Below, piece by piece: positions 47,023 to 62,482 of a DNA stretch of 64,000 nt. The position numbers and the translations under genes were made by a program. The stretch's first letter is position 1. Every line of letters begins with the position of its first letter. This DNA comes from Isoetes taiwanensis. Taxonomy: Eukaryota > Streptophyta > Lycopodiopsida > Isoetales > Isoetaceae. The notes below the pieces were generated by a model. That model worked only from the letters and a program-made list of their open reading frames with translations, was not told the DNA's origin and did not search any database. The DNA is taken from contig JAJEKV010000053.1 of NCBI GenBank assembly GCA_021234155.1, positions 8,075,424 through 8,139,423 on the forward strand, written 5' to 3'.

Positions 47023-49572
47023 TTCTTCGAATACGTTCTTACAAAGACTACGGTCAGATAATGTTTAAAAAAACAATTAAAAGCCTCGTTCAGAGTAAGG
47101 ACATGTCACCCAATATCTACCCTGGTGTTTTATGCCAGGCCACATCAGGTACTCCTACTTCCATTATGCCTTTGGTATAATCAAAGTTTCATAATATAAC
47201 TTAAATTTAGATCTTATTATAATATGTATAACATGCACTTCAACCTTTACTTGAAATAGTAATCATCCTTTCATTTATTAATCAAGAAAATATAACCGTT
47301 TTACAATATTAATTTAACAATGGAAGTATCTCACCAAGTTCTTGCCATAAATCATATTCTTTCTTGTCTTCAATCATCTTATAACTCTTAACTTTAACAG
47401 CTTTACTTCCAAATATTCCATCTCCTTCAAGTTAACGACCACCCTAGAAACAAAATAGAGACAATTGGAGGAGAGAACCCATACTGCAGGCCAATCAATA
47501 CACAATTAGCGTGAAAACGGTAAATGTGCAAGGGCCAAAAGGTACATTGGGTCTCTCAGTTTATCACTGATCACCAATTGTATCCTTTTGCTACAGTAGA
47601 GCGTTAACAAGAAAGAAGCCTGGAATAATGACATTCTTAACATTTTAAACTTCTCAAACTGATCTCAAGGTTGTACCATTAGACGAGAACCAATTTCTTG
47701 ATCCCATATCTAGCTGGTTACCTTGATACACAGTTCTATAACATAAAGTCCAAGATAGCATAATCAGTTTACATGATAACCCTTTAATTTGCATATTTAT
47801 TCAAGCTGTAACTACAGCCATTATTTGAGCATTCCAAGTTCAAGATAATTTCATTCTATCCTCATAGAATCTCATTAGATATGCAATTGCTATCATTAGA
47901 TATGCAATTGCTATCTAAGAAGCCACGTAGGCCTAAATAATGCTAGGAAGCATAATATTTGGAAAGCACAGACATGTATTTCGGCTGCACATATTAAATT
48001 ATTTGCTAACTAGGAATCTATAGCAGCATTTCCATATACAAACAAGCATTTTTATTAGCAAATGCCATTTTCTAACCTGATATTCGTCCACCATGTATAT
48101 GCAGATCACTGGTGATATTCTCCATCAGTGGTCACTTATTGGGCATAAAATCCCGTCTATAAGGCATCGATTCTCCAAATGTTTATTGTATCAATTGAGG
48201 CTCAAATAGGTCGATTTCTTCAGTAATATATCCACTAGCCACTTCATAATAGACAGGAGGCATCCATGTATATGAAATGTAGCCTGCATGGTGGCAGCTT
48301 GAACACTAGTCCACAGGTCTAGCATACCCTATAAGCCTGTTATCGATCCCTAATGTCAAATCCTTGTCTTATTGCATGAATAATCCATCAAGGAATAAAT
48401 AAATTCGCTATTTTGTACCACAACTTTTCAAAAAGCATACCAGAGCATATTCATATCACCATTTTCAGCTGTCAGACATGTAAACCGCATACCTCCAGAG
48501 CAGAACAAATCAGCATGTTGTAAACATCCCCGTTTTCTGAGTTAGGCCTAAGTTAGACCATTTCCATATTGGCATACAGCCGGCATTTCCAACAGGCAGC
48601 CATTTAGGTGCCTCTATGGATCCTCCTGTACAGCTGAGATAAAGCATGGACTAGTCATTGCATTGCATGGCATCAATCCAAGTATCAGATCACTGCACCG
48701 TATTTTCGGCACCACCAGGTCATGTTGGCGCTCATTTTAGCGCCATAACTTTGCTGAACAGAGCACTCGATACATGCCCCAAATGGGCAACAATAAGCTT
48801 CCGCTAATGCTATATTTTTTTCAAAGATAAGTCCAATACATGCAACTTGGCAATTTGTCATTATCCTTAGCCATAAATGATTCAAAGGCTCATTATGCAA
48901 AACGTCCCATTCCCATGCCTTAAAATATTCAAAGGTCGTCAATAATCATTAATGTATTTGTCCTTTTCAACAAGTCCCAAAAATTCCAAACATGGTAATA
49001 AAAGCATGTGGATTTCTAATATGTATACACATGGTATGCCATTTGTGTACTATAGAACCTATAAGGGAATTTAGCTTGCCATATCTTTGCATATCAAAGC
49101 CATTTTTTCTAGGCCAATATAGGCTCCACATTTGGCCAATATAGGCTCCACATTGTTAAATGGAAACTTCATCACTCTTCCCATAAGCCATAAACAAACC
49201 ACTATTTCCATCATTATTTCCAAACATTTGGCATAGAATTTTCAGGAAAATATGTCCCTATGGGAACTATTCATCTTGAATTATTTGGGCATGCCCAAAA
49301 TCTATCCAATGCAATTTCAACAGGATAATAGATAACATGGCTACATACACCTTCAACCTATATGCAATATGCCATATCCAAAGGCCCTTTTTTTTCCCAA
49401 CATTTTCTAGGCTAATATGCCATTTCCAAGGGGTATTCCATTACTTATCAACATAGTCACATAGCATCCGCATATATTGTGTTGCCATAATGCCACTGAG
49501 TGCCAGATGTCTATTACAAAATAATAACCTTCATCTGTTTGAAGATTCAAAGAGAATATTCTTCTTCTTCTT
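47023..49572. repeat. Duplicated block C', copy 2
   Basis: A direct copy of 43621-46126. It starts at 'tcttcttcgaatacgttctt' and ends in a short (TTC)n fused directly to the start of A' (ctgagcaagag). Natural indels relative to C are visible (for example an extra ~20 bp near 47893, and ~50 bp near 48150 that are absent from C). It includes a third copy of the dispersed repeat at 47463-47577. Confidence 0.92.
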
Positions 49573-50118
49573 CTGAGCAAGAGTCTGTTTTAGGTAGCCC
49601 CACTATGCGCAGATTCAGGCTTCTATCTTGCTCGGGATCATTTATGGAAGATGGATCCTGACCCCCTCGCCTGTGAGAATCCGTGTCCGCTGAACTTGGT
49701 GGCATCAGAGGTATCTGGACATCAGTCATAATGGTATCCTTGCATGAGTCTGGGGCCGTCTGAGTCATAGCATCCGTGCTCACGCGTCGGCTCTAGACCC
49801 GTCGTAAGATCGGCATCGTGCATTGCGATCTATCGGGTCTAGGTCGATCGCATCTTGGCATCATTACCTTTGCATTTTGGGAGAGGGTGGCAGCTCTGTA
49901 GGGTAATTCGGCAGAGTCTTGGAAGAGAGCATAATCAGTATTTGAAAGAATTGCTTACCTTCCATCGTGACAGTAGGGGCAAACATCGTCTGTTCCAAGG
50001 CTGGCGATAATGTATCATGTTCTGATGGTGAGAGCCGTGGGCTCAATTGGTCTCTAAGCTGCTTTAGAAGATCCCCACTGGATGTGGTATGGTTTTTACC
50101 TCGAGCCCGTCTGGTCAT
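49573..50118 (-). pseudogene. LINE ORF1, partial copy in A'
   Basis: A copy of the minus-strand ORF1. It has the same start (MTRRARGKNHTTSSG, 50118) but is broken at 49790-49870, exactly in the MQT/LQT/TQT repeat, and is cut off at the C'/A' junction after LPKTDSCS. The RNA-binding end is therefore lost. Confidence 0.85.
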
Positions 50119-52056
50119 AACATGGAACTTTGCAAGCGAACTTGTGACCTGCTAATCTGGCGTTCCCTACTTGGATATAAAGGGGTCCTAATTCAAGTAT
50201 GATTGTAGCTGGATGCAAACAAAGGCAGTTATTGAGCAAATATCAAAAGCTAATCTGGCGTTCCCTACTTGGATATAAAGGGGTTCTAATTCAAGTATGA
50301 TTGTAGCTGGATGCAAACAGAGGCTGAGTACTAAGAGCAAGTTCTTAGTACTCTATAGAGTTTCGCCATTAAAATTCGTTCGTTTGTTTCTCCAAAGGCC
50401 CTTTCCAAAGGAAGTTACGTACGAGCCAAAATAGAGGTTGACTTAATGATATTCGATAGCAATTTGAGCACATCTTGTAAGGCGATTGGGAGACCAAAGA
50501 TGCTACAGCCTACAAATATATTTAAGCCAAAGTTTCTTAAATAAATGCATGACAAGCCAAAGGGCCGGGCCCACCGTTAAACGAAACTAAATTAATTAGA
50601 TTAGTTAAACTATCCCGCCCTAAGGCCTAATTTACTGCTTTAACCTTTGTATTTTTTTTTCCTCTCTATAAAAACCATGTCTTCCTCTCTCATACTTTTT
50701 CTTAGCGCCGTTATGCGCATATATTCTTGTGAGGTTTAAGTATTGTAATCTTTTTGTTTTGGTGTATTATGGGATATATTGTTTTTTTTGTTTGAAAAAA
50801 AAAATAAGAATTCAGAAAACATTGGCAAATTCATGAATAACATATAAACCATCAAATATAGCATAAACCCATAACATAACACACTAAGACAAAAAGTTCC
50901 ATTTTTTTTTTCTGATACAAATCGTAGCCACGATAGCATCATCTCCTCAATATTTTCATAAAAGCTTACTGCACTACAATGATGCATGAAACGGACATGG
51001 GACATGACTAGAGAGTATGATTTGTTGTTGTGTAACCATGTTCAATCAAATAGTGGGGTGTGAAACCCTACCAAATTTGCCTAGAAATTTGTTCTTTTGA
51101 CCCAGAAAACTTAACCAAACATGCTCATCTTATACATCAATAGAAAGATCTTAGAGAGAGCTTTCCAACGCAATAAAAAACACTCAAGATGAAGTTCGGA
51201 TTCAAAAATTATGATAAAAACCATATTACATCAAATTTGCATGGCATGCACTTTGCAAAAAGGTATCCAAATTGAAAAGTACAAAAGGCAGGTATCTATC
51301 TTAATGGATCTAGGTCAAAACCATATGCCAATAAAAATCTCTCTACATAAGCTTTCTAATGAGCCCAAGATCATCTGAATCTGATCTCTGTAGCTCAAGT
51401 TATAAGCACATGAACAATTGACATTCTCTCTCTAGTGCTTCTCTTCTTTACCTATTTTTAGTGACTTAGATATTATACACAATAGTTTGGTAAAAAAAAA
51501 AAGGGCCTCTCATAAAATCTTTATTTTTGATTAAAACCTTTTTTTTTTTTTCAATTAAAAATTTGTAAAAAGCATTTGCAAACGTAGTCGTTTGATGTTT
51601 TCTAACCCATCTTTTTTTGCTTTTCAGATGGCGATTAGTTCAATCACAAATGGAGATGATTGGGGCTGCTTCGATGTCTTCATTAGTAGTCTCATCGAGG
51701 GAATTCTGGGTCAAATAGAGCAAAAGTCTGCACATTGAAGGGCATCATAAAGTAAACATGTATACATACCATCTAAGTAAAAGATACAAAGCAAAAGTAA
51801 ACATGTATACATACCATCTAATATAGCAAAAGAATCAGATATCACCGAACTATTCCTAAACTGCAGGCTAATTGTGCATCAATCTATTGTCTTTCTTTCT
51901 TCACTGCCATTTTCTAATTTAATTTATATTTTTTTTGCTCTTAGGACCTTGTATTTCCGATGTGCAGGACTTGGAGCCATTGAGCTCCATAACAAGCGTG
52001 TTCCATTCTTTTTACTACGACCTTGGTCTTTATTGTTTGAAGGTCAGACAGAGTGC

Positions 52057-54347
<2,291 letters not shown>

Positions 54348-54352
54348 CAACT

Positions 54353-54898
54353 TGTTAGAATTCATGCCATAATTGAGATGGGAAAATATTCAAGGAAATT
54401 CGATGACAAAGTTGAGATAGCACCTAAAGCACCTAAAGCACCTAAGAAGTTTGAGCACCTAAAGCACCTGTCAATGGAGCCAATTTTGGTTCAAATGAAT
54501 CGATTCAGTATGACGAAGACATGAAGAGCCAATCGGCGGTCTGGCTTGACCGTCGGATAAATAAAGATGGAATACAGAGGTTGTGCATTCATTGGAAATT
54601 AGCAGGAGCAATCGTGAAGCAGGTATGAATCGATTTGAAATTGAATGACCTATTTGAAGTTTGAAGCTACAGTATCCTCATCGATCTCATATGAACAGTA
54701 ATGCTAAGATTATTTCCAATGGTCATAATTGCCAATGTTATTTGGCTAGTGTTATACAATTGGTTTTTTTGTTGAGTTGAATGTAAAATCATCTTATGCT
54801 ATTAGATTGAGGTGTTTCTTACACACAGATGATTATCAATCCAAGAAAATCTAACATTGTTACATGATATTGGTTCTATTCTTTGCTTATTTCTAACG
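54353..54898 (+). repeat. Copia 5' LTR (546 bp)
   Basis: It starts tgttagaattc and ends ttctaac(g), where the other LTR has ttctaaca. It contains two copies of 'gcacctaaagcacctaa' words near 54420-54470. Confidence 0.95.
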
Positions 54899-54915
54899 AT
54901 TGGTATCGAGCTAGG
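54899..54915 (+). promoter_or_regulatory. Primer-binding site (initiator tRNA-Met type)
   Basis: 'attggtatcgagcta' directly follows the 5' LTR. Plant Copia elements normally have TGGTATCAGAGC here, complementary to the 3' end of tRNA-iMet; this copy lacks two bases at the CAG. Confidence 0.8.
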
Positions 54916-54924
54916 TTGAGACAA

Positions 54925-55785
54925 ATGGCAAAGCGATTTGGTGCGGGCTGTTGAGTGCCATTGATGTTTTCAAGGGGATTCAGGATTCAAGTTTGGAAAG
55001 AAAAGATCAAGCATGTATTGCAAGTAGAAGGGCTATGGGATATTGTTGAACCTAAGAGCAGATTCTACGAGGTTCTTCTTTGAAGGAAGCTTCGAGCTCG
55101 ATAAAAGGGAGGCGAAAGGAAAAGTGGCACCAAAGCAACAAAAGGAGGAGGCACGATAGATGTGGCAAAACTAAAGAGAGGCTCAAGGGATTATAATGAG
55201 TAAAGGTAAACTCAAGTATTGTGTTAAAAATAAGAGGATTGCATCCTAGCGAGATGTGGAGTTATATGCTCCTTAATTATGAGGGAAAACCTCCTCACAA
55301 ATCGATGTGCTTGAAAATGAAATGAGAAGGCTAAGGTTTCATGATAAAGACAATGTCAATGAGTTTTTTCAAACCTTTGACAATATCATTGCTGACTTAG
55401 AGGGAGCAGGAGTGTGTTATTCTCAACAGCAGCAGGTGTTGGCCATTTCAAGATCTGTTACCAGTCTTGGAAACATAGCCATGTTTATCAGAACCCTTGC
55501 AAGAACAAGGATTGAGGCAGAAAGAATGTTGAAGACAGAAATAGAGCAGAACAAAGTAATGGAAGAAGAAGATGCCACATAAGTTTTATTTGCAAAAGGA
55601 AAAGGTAAAGAAGAGAAGAAAAGAGGTAAGCTTGGCCCATGTTTTAACTGTAATCAATATGGTCACTTGAAAATAGACTGCCCTATGATGACTAAAGAAA
55701 TAAATTGCTATAATTGTGGAGGAAGAGGACATTATGCATCCAATTGCTCATCACCTAAGAACTTCTCAAAGGGGAAAGAAAGGTA
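54925..55785 (+). pseudogene. Copia gag (broken)
   Basis: An ATG at 54925 is followed by a stop within ten codons, then frame shifts. Gag text is clear: IQVWKEKIKHVLQVEGLWDI, MLENEMRRLRFHDKDNVNEF, DNIIADLEGAGV, and two CCHC zinc knuckles (CFNCNQYGHLKIDC and CYNCGGRGHYASNC, 55640-55750). It forms the virus-like particle. At least four lesions prevent a continuous product. Confidence 0.85.
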
Positions 55786-55873
55786 AACAAGAGGATATTC
55801 TGCCACAAGGGGAAGCGGTAGAGGAAGATTCAGGAACAACTCATATGCAGAAGCAAACATAGCAGAAGAAGTT

Positions 55874-57584
55874 ATGCTTGACGAAATTATGGAAGATGAT
55901 GAGGATAAGGTAAGAAAACATAAAGTTTTTACTGTTACTAATGCTGGAATTGATGATGATGATGATTTTATGATTCTAGATAGTGGAGCAGAAAAGTCCA
56001 TTGCATGTAGTTCAAAAATCCTAAAAGAAAAAAGGGGAAGTCAAGGTGGTCATATACAAGTTGGAAATGGTGACCTCCAAAGAATTGAAGATGTTGGCAT
56101 ACTAGAGCTATTTGATCTGAATGGGAGAATTGTGAACTTACAAAATGTTTTATGTGTTCCTAGCTTAGTGAGAAATTTGATTTCTATTTCTCAATTAGTT
56201 GATATGGGATTGAAAGTCATTTTTGAAAGGACTCATTGTAAAATCTTTGATGGAAATGAATTAAAATTCCTTGGAAGAAGAGTTGACAACTTGTTTGGTA
56301 TAAATGCTCGATCAGTTGAAAGTATTAATCTGACTCTAACTCCAAATATTGCAATGTGGCATGAAAGACTTGGGCATACAAATATGAAGAATATTGAACT
56401 TATGATAAAGCGGGGACTATTGGTGTCATCGATAAAGCAATAGAAAATCATGTTTCGGGGGTTGCATGTTGGGTAAGCACTCAGTTGCCCTTTTCAAAGG
56501 CAAAAGGAAAAGCAAATGAAATTCTTGGTTTAATTCACACCGACCTTTGTGGTCCATTGAATGTGACAGGGAATAAGGGAAAAAGATACTTCATAACATT
56601 TGTTGATGATTACAGTGAGAAAAAGCGAGACTCTCTTGTCGAGAACAAAAGACCAAGCTTTTGAAGCCTTCAAAAATTTTGCAGCAGAAGTAGAGTGTGA
56701 AACTGGAAAAAGAATCAAATGTGTAAGATCTGATCGGGGAGGAGAATACTTGTCAGGAAAATTTGTTAGATATTGTCAAGACAGGGGTATAAAGAGACAA
56801 TTTACTTGCAGCTATACACCTCAGCAGAATGGTGTGGTGAGAGGAAGAACAAAACAATTCCGAATGCTACAAGATCTATGTTGAAGCATGCAGTCTGCCT
56901 AATTTCTTGTGGGAGGAGGAGGATCAAGGCTGCTTTGTACTCATACAAAATAGTCTGCCATCAAAAAGCATAGAAGGAAAAATACCAGAAGTCATTTGGT
57001 CAGGAAAAACTCCTCATTATGAAATATTTAAAGTGTTTGGGTGTTTGGGATACACACACATTCCCCAGGAATTAAGACTGAAATTGGATGACAGGTCAAG
57101 GATAACCTATTTGGTTGGCTATGACATGCATTCCAAAGGTTATAGAATGTATGATCCACTTAAAAGGAAAGTGTTGGTAAGAAGAGATGTAATATTTCAA
57201 GAGAATGTTTTTGTGGACTAATCGATAGAAAAGGAGAATTCAAAAGGAGAAGAAAAACACAATTCTGACAATATGATGAGTCCCAAAGGTACAAAGGAAA
57301 AAACAATAACTAAAAATGAGATAGATGCTGAAGATTCTGATCACAGTGATGAAGAAGATAATAATGAGGATGGAAAGGTTGCAGGGGAAGAACAGGAACA
57401 TGAATCAGCAAATGAAAACAATCAAGAAGATAATAATGAGGATGGAAGTGTTTGGGGAGAAGAACGGGAACATGAACCAAAGAAAAAAGAAAACATCAAG
57501 TTAAGAAGAGGAAAAGCGAAGGAGAAAGAACTGCAACAGGAAATTGACATTGACATAGAAATTTGGAAGGAGAGAGAATGGTAA
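55874..57584 (+). pseudogene. Copia protease and integrase (broken)
   Basis: The protease active site ILDSGAEKS is at about 55970, followed by VLCVPSLVRNLISISQLVDM and the pre-integrase MWHERLGHTNMKN. A stop after SIKQ (56443) is followed by CMLGKHSVALF, IHTDLCGPLN (first D), FITFVDDYS, CVRSDRGGEYLSGKF (second D) and SYTPQQNGVV, where the expected E-R-K motif is shifted by a one-base loss (GVVRGRTK). The C-terminal part is FKVFGCLGYTHIP, and a Glu/Asn-rich linker follows (57273-57584). Confidence 0.88.
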
Positions 57585-57789
57585 AAGTAGCGATTGCAAA
57601 AACCACGAGGAGGATAACACAGACGAAATATTTATGGTGTTAGAATCACGGAATTCGAAGACTTTTGAGGAGGCGATAAACTCACTTGGCGGTAACAAAT
57701 GGAAAATTACAATGATGGAGAAATGAGGTCATTGAAAGAACATCCTCATATGAAATAGTAGACTGCCAAAGGGAAGAATGCAATAGGAA

Positions 57790-59199
57790 ACAAATGGGTA
57801 TTCAAGTTGAAAACAAATGCGGATGGCAGCCCAAAGCACAAAGCAAGACTGATTGCTCAAGGTTATTCACAAAAAGAAGAGTAGATTTTGATGAAACCTA
57901 CTCACCCGGTTGTTAAGTTAGTTGACATTAGAATGATAATTGCCATATCAAATGCCTTAAATCTAGATTTACACCATATGGATGTTTATGCAGCTTTCCT
58001 TAATGCAGATTTGGAGGAAGAGGTTTACATGAGACAAGCTCAAGGTTTTGAAGTTGAGAAAGACAAAGTTTGGAGGCCCGAAGAAAGGCGTCTACTGAAC
58101 TGAAGCAATCTCCAAGACAATGGTATTTTTGTATTGACAATTTTTTGAAAGAACAAAGCTTTACTAAGTTGGCTAATGATGGCAACGTTTATCTACTAAA
58201 GGATGAGGGAGAATTTTGTATAATGGCGGTGTATGTGTGGGATCGTATCTTGGCATCCAATAATATGAACTTCTTGAATAAATGCAAGGAGATGCTCAAA
58301 ACCAGGTACCAAATGACAGATCTTGGAGAGTTGACCACAGTTCACAGGAATTCAAGTAAGAAGAAGACAGAACAAACATGACAATATCTCTAAATCAAGG
58401 TAAGTACATAGACTTCGGTCTTGGAGAAGTTCAATATGCTAGAATGCAGTGCGTAAAGGCACCTATCATGGTGGAAACAAAACATCAAAGGAACTTTGCC
58501 CTCGAGTGAAGATGAGAAGGAGAAAATGAGTAAGATTCCATATAGACAATTGGTAGGAAGCTTATTGTTCATTGCCAACAATACAAGACCTGACATTGCA
58601 TTCATAGTAAATGTGTGGAGCAGATATAACAATAATCCAGGTTATGAGCATTGGCTGGCAGCTAAGAAAGTTTTGAGATTTTTGAAAGGCACAAAACACA
58701 CAGGAATTGTTTACTGTTCAAAGGATCTGAAATTAAAATGTTTAAAGTGATCTTGTTGGTGTGGAGATCTAGATGAGCGCAAATCAACTTGGGATACATT
58801 GTAATGTTAGGAGGAGCACCAGTTAGTTGGAGAAGCAAGAAACAATCATCTATTGCTTTGTCAACTGCAGAATCTGAGTATGCCTCAACAACTCTTGCTG
58901 CTAAAGAAATCATTTGGGCCAGAAGGTTACTGGAAGAGTTGGAAATAAAACAAGAAGACAGCACAGAATTATTTTGTGACAATCAAAGTTGTATTGCAAT
59001 GACAAAAAACCCTGTGTTGCACGAGAGGACCAAACATATCGAAATGGAGATGCACTATATCAGGGACATGGTGAATAAGGGATTTATTCAACTAAAGTAT
59101 GTAAGATCAGAAGATCAACTTGCTGACATAATGACCAAGGCATTAAGCTGGAAGAGACTTCAAAAATTATCAACTGCTATGAGCTGTAGAGATGCCTGA
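57790..59199 (+). pseudogene. Copia reverse transcriptase and RNase H (broken)
   Basis: NKWVFKLKTNADGSPKHKAR, LIAQGYSQK, DETYSPVVKLVDIRMIIAIS, HHMDVYAAFLNADLEEEVYM. A stretch around the substrate-binding site is missing after KDKVW. The catalytic YVDD box reads AVYVWDRILAS, changed. Then MLKTRYQMTDLGEL, YRQLVGSLLFIANNTRPDIA, the RNase H parts KKQSSIALSTAESEYAS and FCDNQSCIAMTKNP, and the end LADIMTKALS. The RNase H end is open from 58789 to 59199. Confidence 0.88.
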
Positions 59200-59209
59200 A
59201 TTATGACAT

Positions 59210-59219
59210 GAAAGGGGAA
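59210..59219 (+). promoter_or_regulatory. Polypurine tract
   Basis: gaaaggggaa lies immediately 5' of the 3' LTR, the standard position for plus-strand priming. Confidence 0.9.
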
Positions 59220-59765
59220 TGTTAGAATTCATGCCATAATTGAGATGGGAAAATATTCAAGGAAATTCGGTGACAAAGTTGAGATAGCACCTAAAGCACC
59301 TAAAGCACCTAAGAAGTTTGAGCACCTAAAGCACCTGTCAATGGAGCCAATTTCGGTTCAAATGAATCGATTCAGTATGACGAAGACATGAAGAGCCAAT
59401 CGGCGGTCTGGCTTGACCGTCGGATAAATAAAGATGGAATACAGAGGTTGTGCATTCATTGGAAATTAGCAGGAGCAATCGTGAAGCAGGTATGAATCGA
59501 TTTAAAATTGAATGACCTATTTGAAGTTTGAAGCTACAGTATCCTCATCGATCTCATATGAACAGTAATGCTAAGATTATTTCCAATGGTCATAATTGCC
59601 AATGTTAATTGGCTAGTGTTATACAATTGGTTTTTTTGTTGAGTTGAATGTAAAATCATCTTATGCTATTAGATTGAGGTGTTTCTTACACACAGATGAT
59701 TATCAATCCAAGAAAATCTAACATTGTTACATGATATTGGTTCTATTCACTGCTTATTTCTAACA
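59220..59765 (+). repeat. Copia 3' LTR (546 bp)
   Basis: Same length as the 5' LTR with about seven substitutions. It ends ctaaca, followed by the target duplication caact. Confidence 0.96.
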
Positions 59766-59770
59766 CAACT

Positions 59771-60734
59771 GGACTTGGGCATGAAGAAACGTTTTCGGAA
59801 TGGATTTTTGCTATGGCTTGGAGCATTAAGAAAAAAAAAATTGATTGGGTTTTGCTGGCTATGGCAAAAGCTATGGCTACTGCAGAAGCTTTGCCATTCA
59901 GTGGGTTCATAGCTCTGTTCTCGAACCCATTGCCCTGTTCTTGCTTTAATAATTGTTAAGGAAAGCTTGCATCTACGTAAGAAAAGCTTGCATTTGAGCC
60001 CATCTAGAACCGTTTGAGCCGGAAGATTCTGGAGCCGGAAGAAATGAAAAGCCAGAAGAAAAGAGTTGGAATGAAAAGCCGGAAGATTCTGGAGCCCTTG
60101 GCATGGCAGTCAGAAATAAAATATTCGGTTTGCCCCAATTGTGAAGGCCGGAACTAGAAGCTTGAGAATCTTTGCTTGCATGTGGGAAACTGTCACAGCT
60201 TGAATAGTTTTTGGATTATACAAAGACCTAGAATCAAGAAAGAATCACTACAACAGACCGAATTTAAGAAATAGATAAATGCTCTGTTCGAAATCCTCTG
60301 CCCGCCCTGCACAAAAAAAAAAAAAGAAGAAAGAAGAGGAAACAGATCTAGTCTAGCACTACGGTTTTGTGTGCAAGAAAGGCTTCAACCCATCGGATGC
60401 TATCTATTAGATGCGGCAACAAGCATCGCCTTTGAAACAGCCCATCGGATGCTATCTATTAGATGCGGCAGAGATTGAACTGAGAAAACTTGCAGTTGAG
60501 CGAAAATCTTTGAGCTTTGTGGAGCTGAGGAAATGCCGATCCAAAATGCTATGGATTTATCACCCAAAATGCTAGTGCCGACCCAAAATGCTATGGATTT
60601 ATCGCCATGGATTCATGGCTGGACTTCGCCATAGATTCGCACTCCCCTACCCTGGCCTGCCCGCATGAAGAAAGAAAAGGAAAAATGTTTAACAAGGAAG
60701 CATAATGGGAAACACCCTTAATGCCAGTTAACAT
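59771..60734. other. Repetitive non-coding stretch
   Basis: No gene was recognised. Local duplications: 'aaagccggaagattctggag' type words near 60015-60105; 'cccatcggatgctatctatt' at about 60390 and 60440; 'ccaaaatgctatggatttat' at about 60541 and 60582. Confidence 0.55.
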
Positions 60735-61130
<396 letters not shown>

Positions 61131-61256
61131 GCCGTTTCCACTGAGTTCTAGGAATCGAAGCCAAATTCCACCGGCCTGCCGGAATTCAATTTGTTGGCGC
61201 GAACCAATCTTGGAATCATGAAATGGCTTTCTTTCTTTCATCTTCCCAAATCGCTG

Positions 61257-61860
61257 CTATAGTCTGGCATTAACAAGATTTTGATATGGATCCTCTAATG
61301 CTTGGGACTTTCCAGAAGAAACAGAGTCTTGACTTACTTGCCCTGCCTCAAAGTTTGTCCTTCTAGCACAAACTACCGGGGAATCCGACCTGCTTCTTGT
61401 CCTCTTTGATTCTTTTGGAGCAGGAAGTGCATGAATTACAGGGGCAGACACTGATCCGGTCATTTTCTTTGCCTTTCTTGGCTGAAATTCCTTTTCACGC
61501 CTTGGAGGAACGAATGCCTTTGAATGATCTGAACCCCTTGTCATGCTTACAAGTATAGGATCTAAGAAATCTGCAAGCAATGAAGATAATCAGTTTTTTT
61601 GTTTCTGGCATCCAATCTTCATTACAAAAGGGAAATCGAATTATGCTGAAATGGAATGCGAGAATCCTAAATTCTTAGGTAGTAATGCATACCTCGACCA
61701 CAATCGACCTTGCTCCGGTCGGATCTGCGCCAAGAAGCTCAGAGAACAGGGGAACAGAGATCTGTTACCGTTGGAACAGGGGAGATTCGCGGGAACAGAG
61801 AAAGGCCATTTTAGTAAGCGAAAAACATTCCGGCAGGGGGGGTTAAAGCAGTGAGCCCGA
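61257..61860 (-). CDS. Possible small gene, hypothetical
   Basis: On the minus strand a possible leader exon (about 61860-61692) ends at a GTATGC donor, and a second exon starts after ttgcttgcag (about 61570). The first ATG of the second exon (near 61545) opens a 96-residue basic, Ser/Arg/Lys-rich frame: MTRGSDHSKAFVPPRREKEF, KKMTGSVSAPVIHALPAPKE, SDSPVVCARRTNFEAG. It ends at a TAG at 61257-61259. I recognise no domain. It could be the start of a longer host gene cut by repeats, or a chance frame. Confidence 0.35.
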
Positions 61861-61904
61861 TGGGAAAGCGGCCCGTCCTTGGTTAAGCAAAAAATGTCTC
61901 GGGG

Positions 61905-62482
<578 letters not shown>

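Larger units (their letters stand above)
54348..59770 (+). mobile_element. Full-length Ty1/copia retrotransposon with target duplication
   Basis: The element runs 54353-59765 (5413 bp), flanked by the 5-bp target duplication caact (54348-54352 and 59766-59770). LTRs are 546 bp each, TG...CA bounded with a TGTTAGAA/TTCTAACA inverted end, and differ at only about 7 positions. Internal order is gag, protease, integrase, RT, RNase H (GAG-PR-IN-RT-RH), the Copia arrangement. The low LTR divergence means a recent insertion. The internal genes nonetheless carry many 1-3 base indels. Confidence 0.97.

Noticed and set aside
43621-49572. C-D-C' read as an LTR retrotransposon with 2.5 kb LTRs
   Set aside because: The ends lack TG...CA, no target duplication, primer site or polypurine tract was seen, D has no coding capacity, and the copies end in microsatellites.
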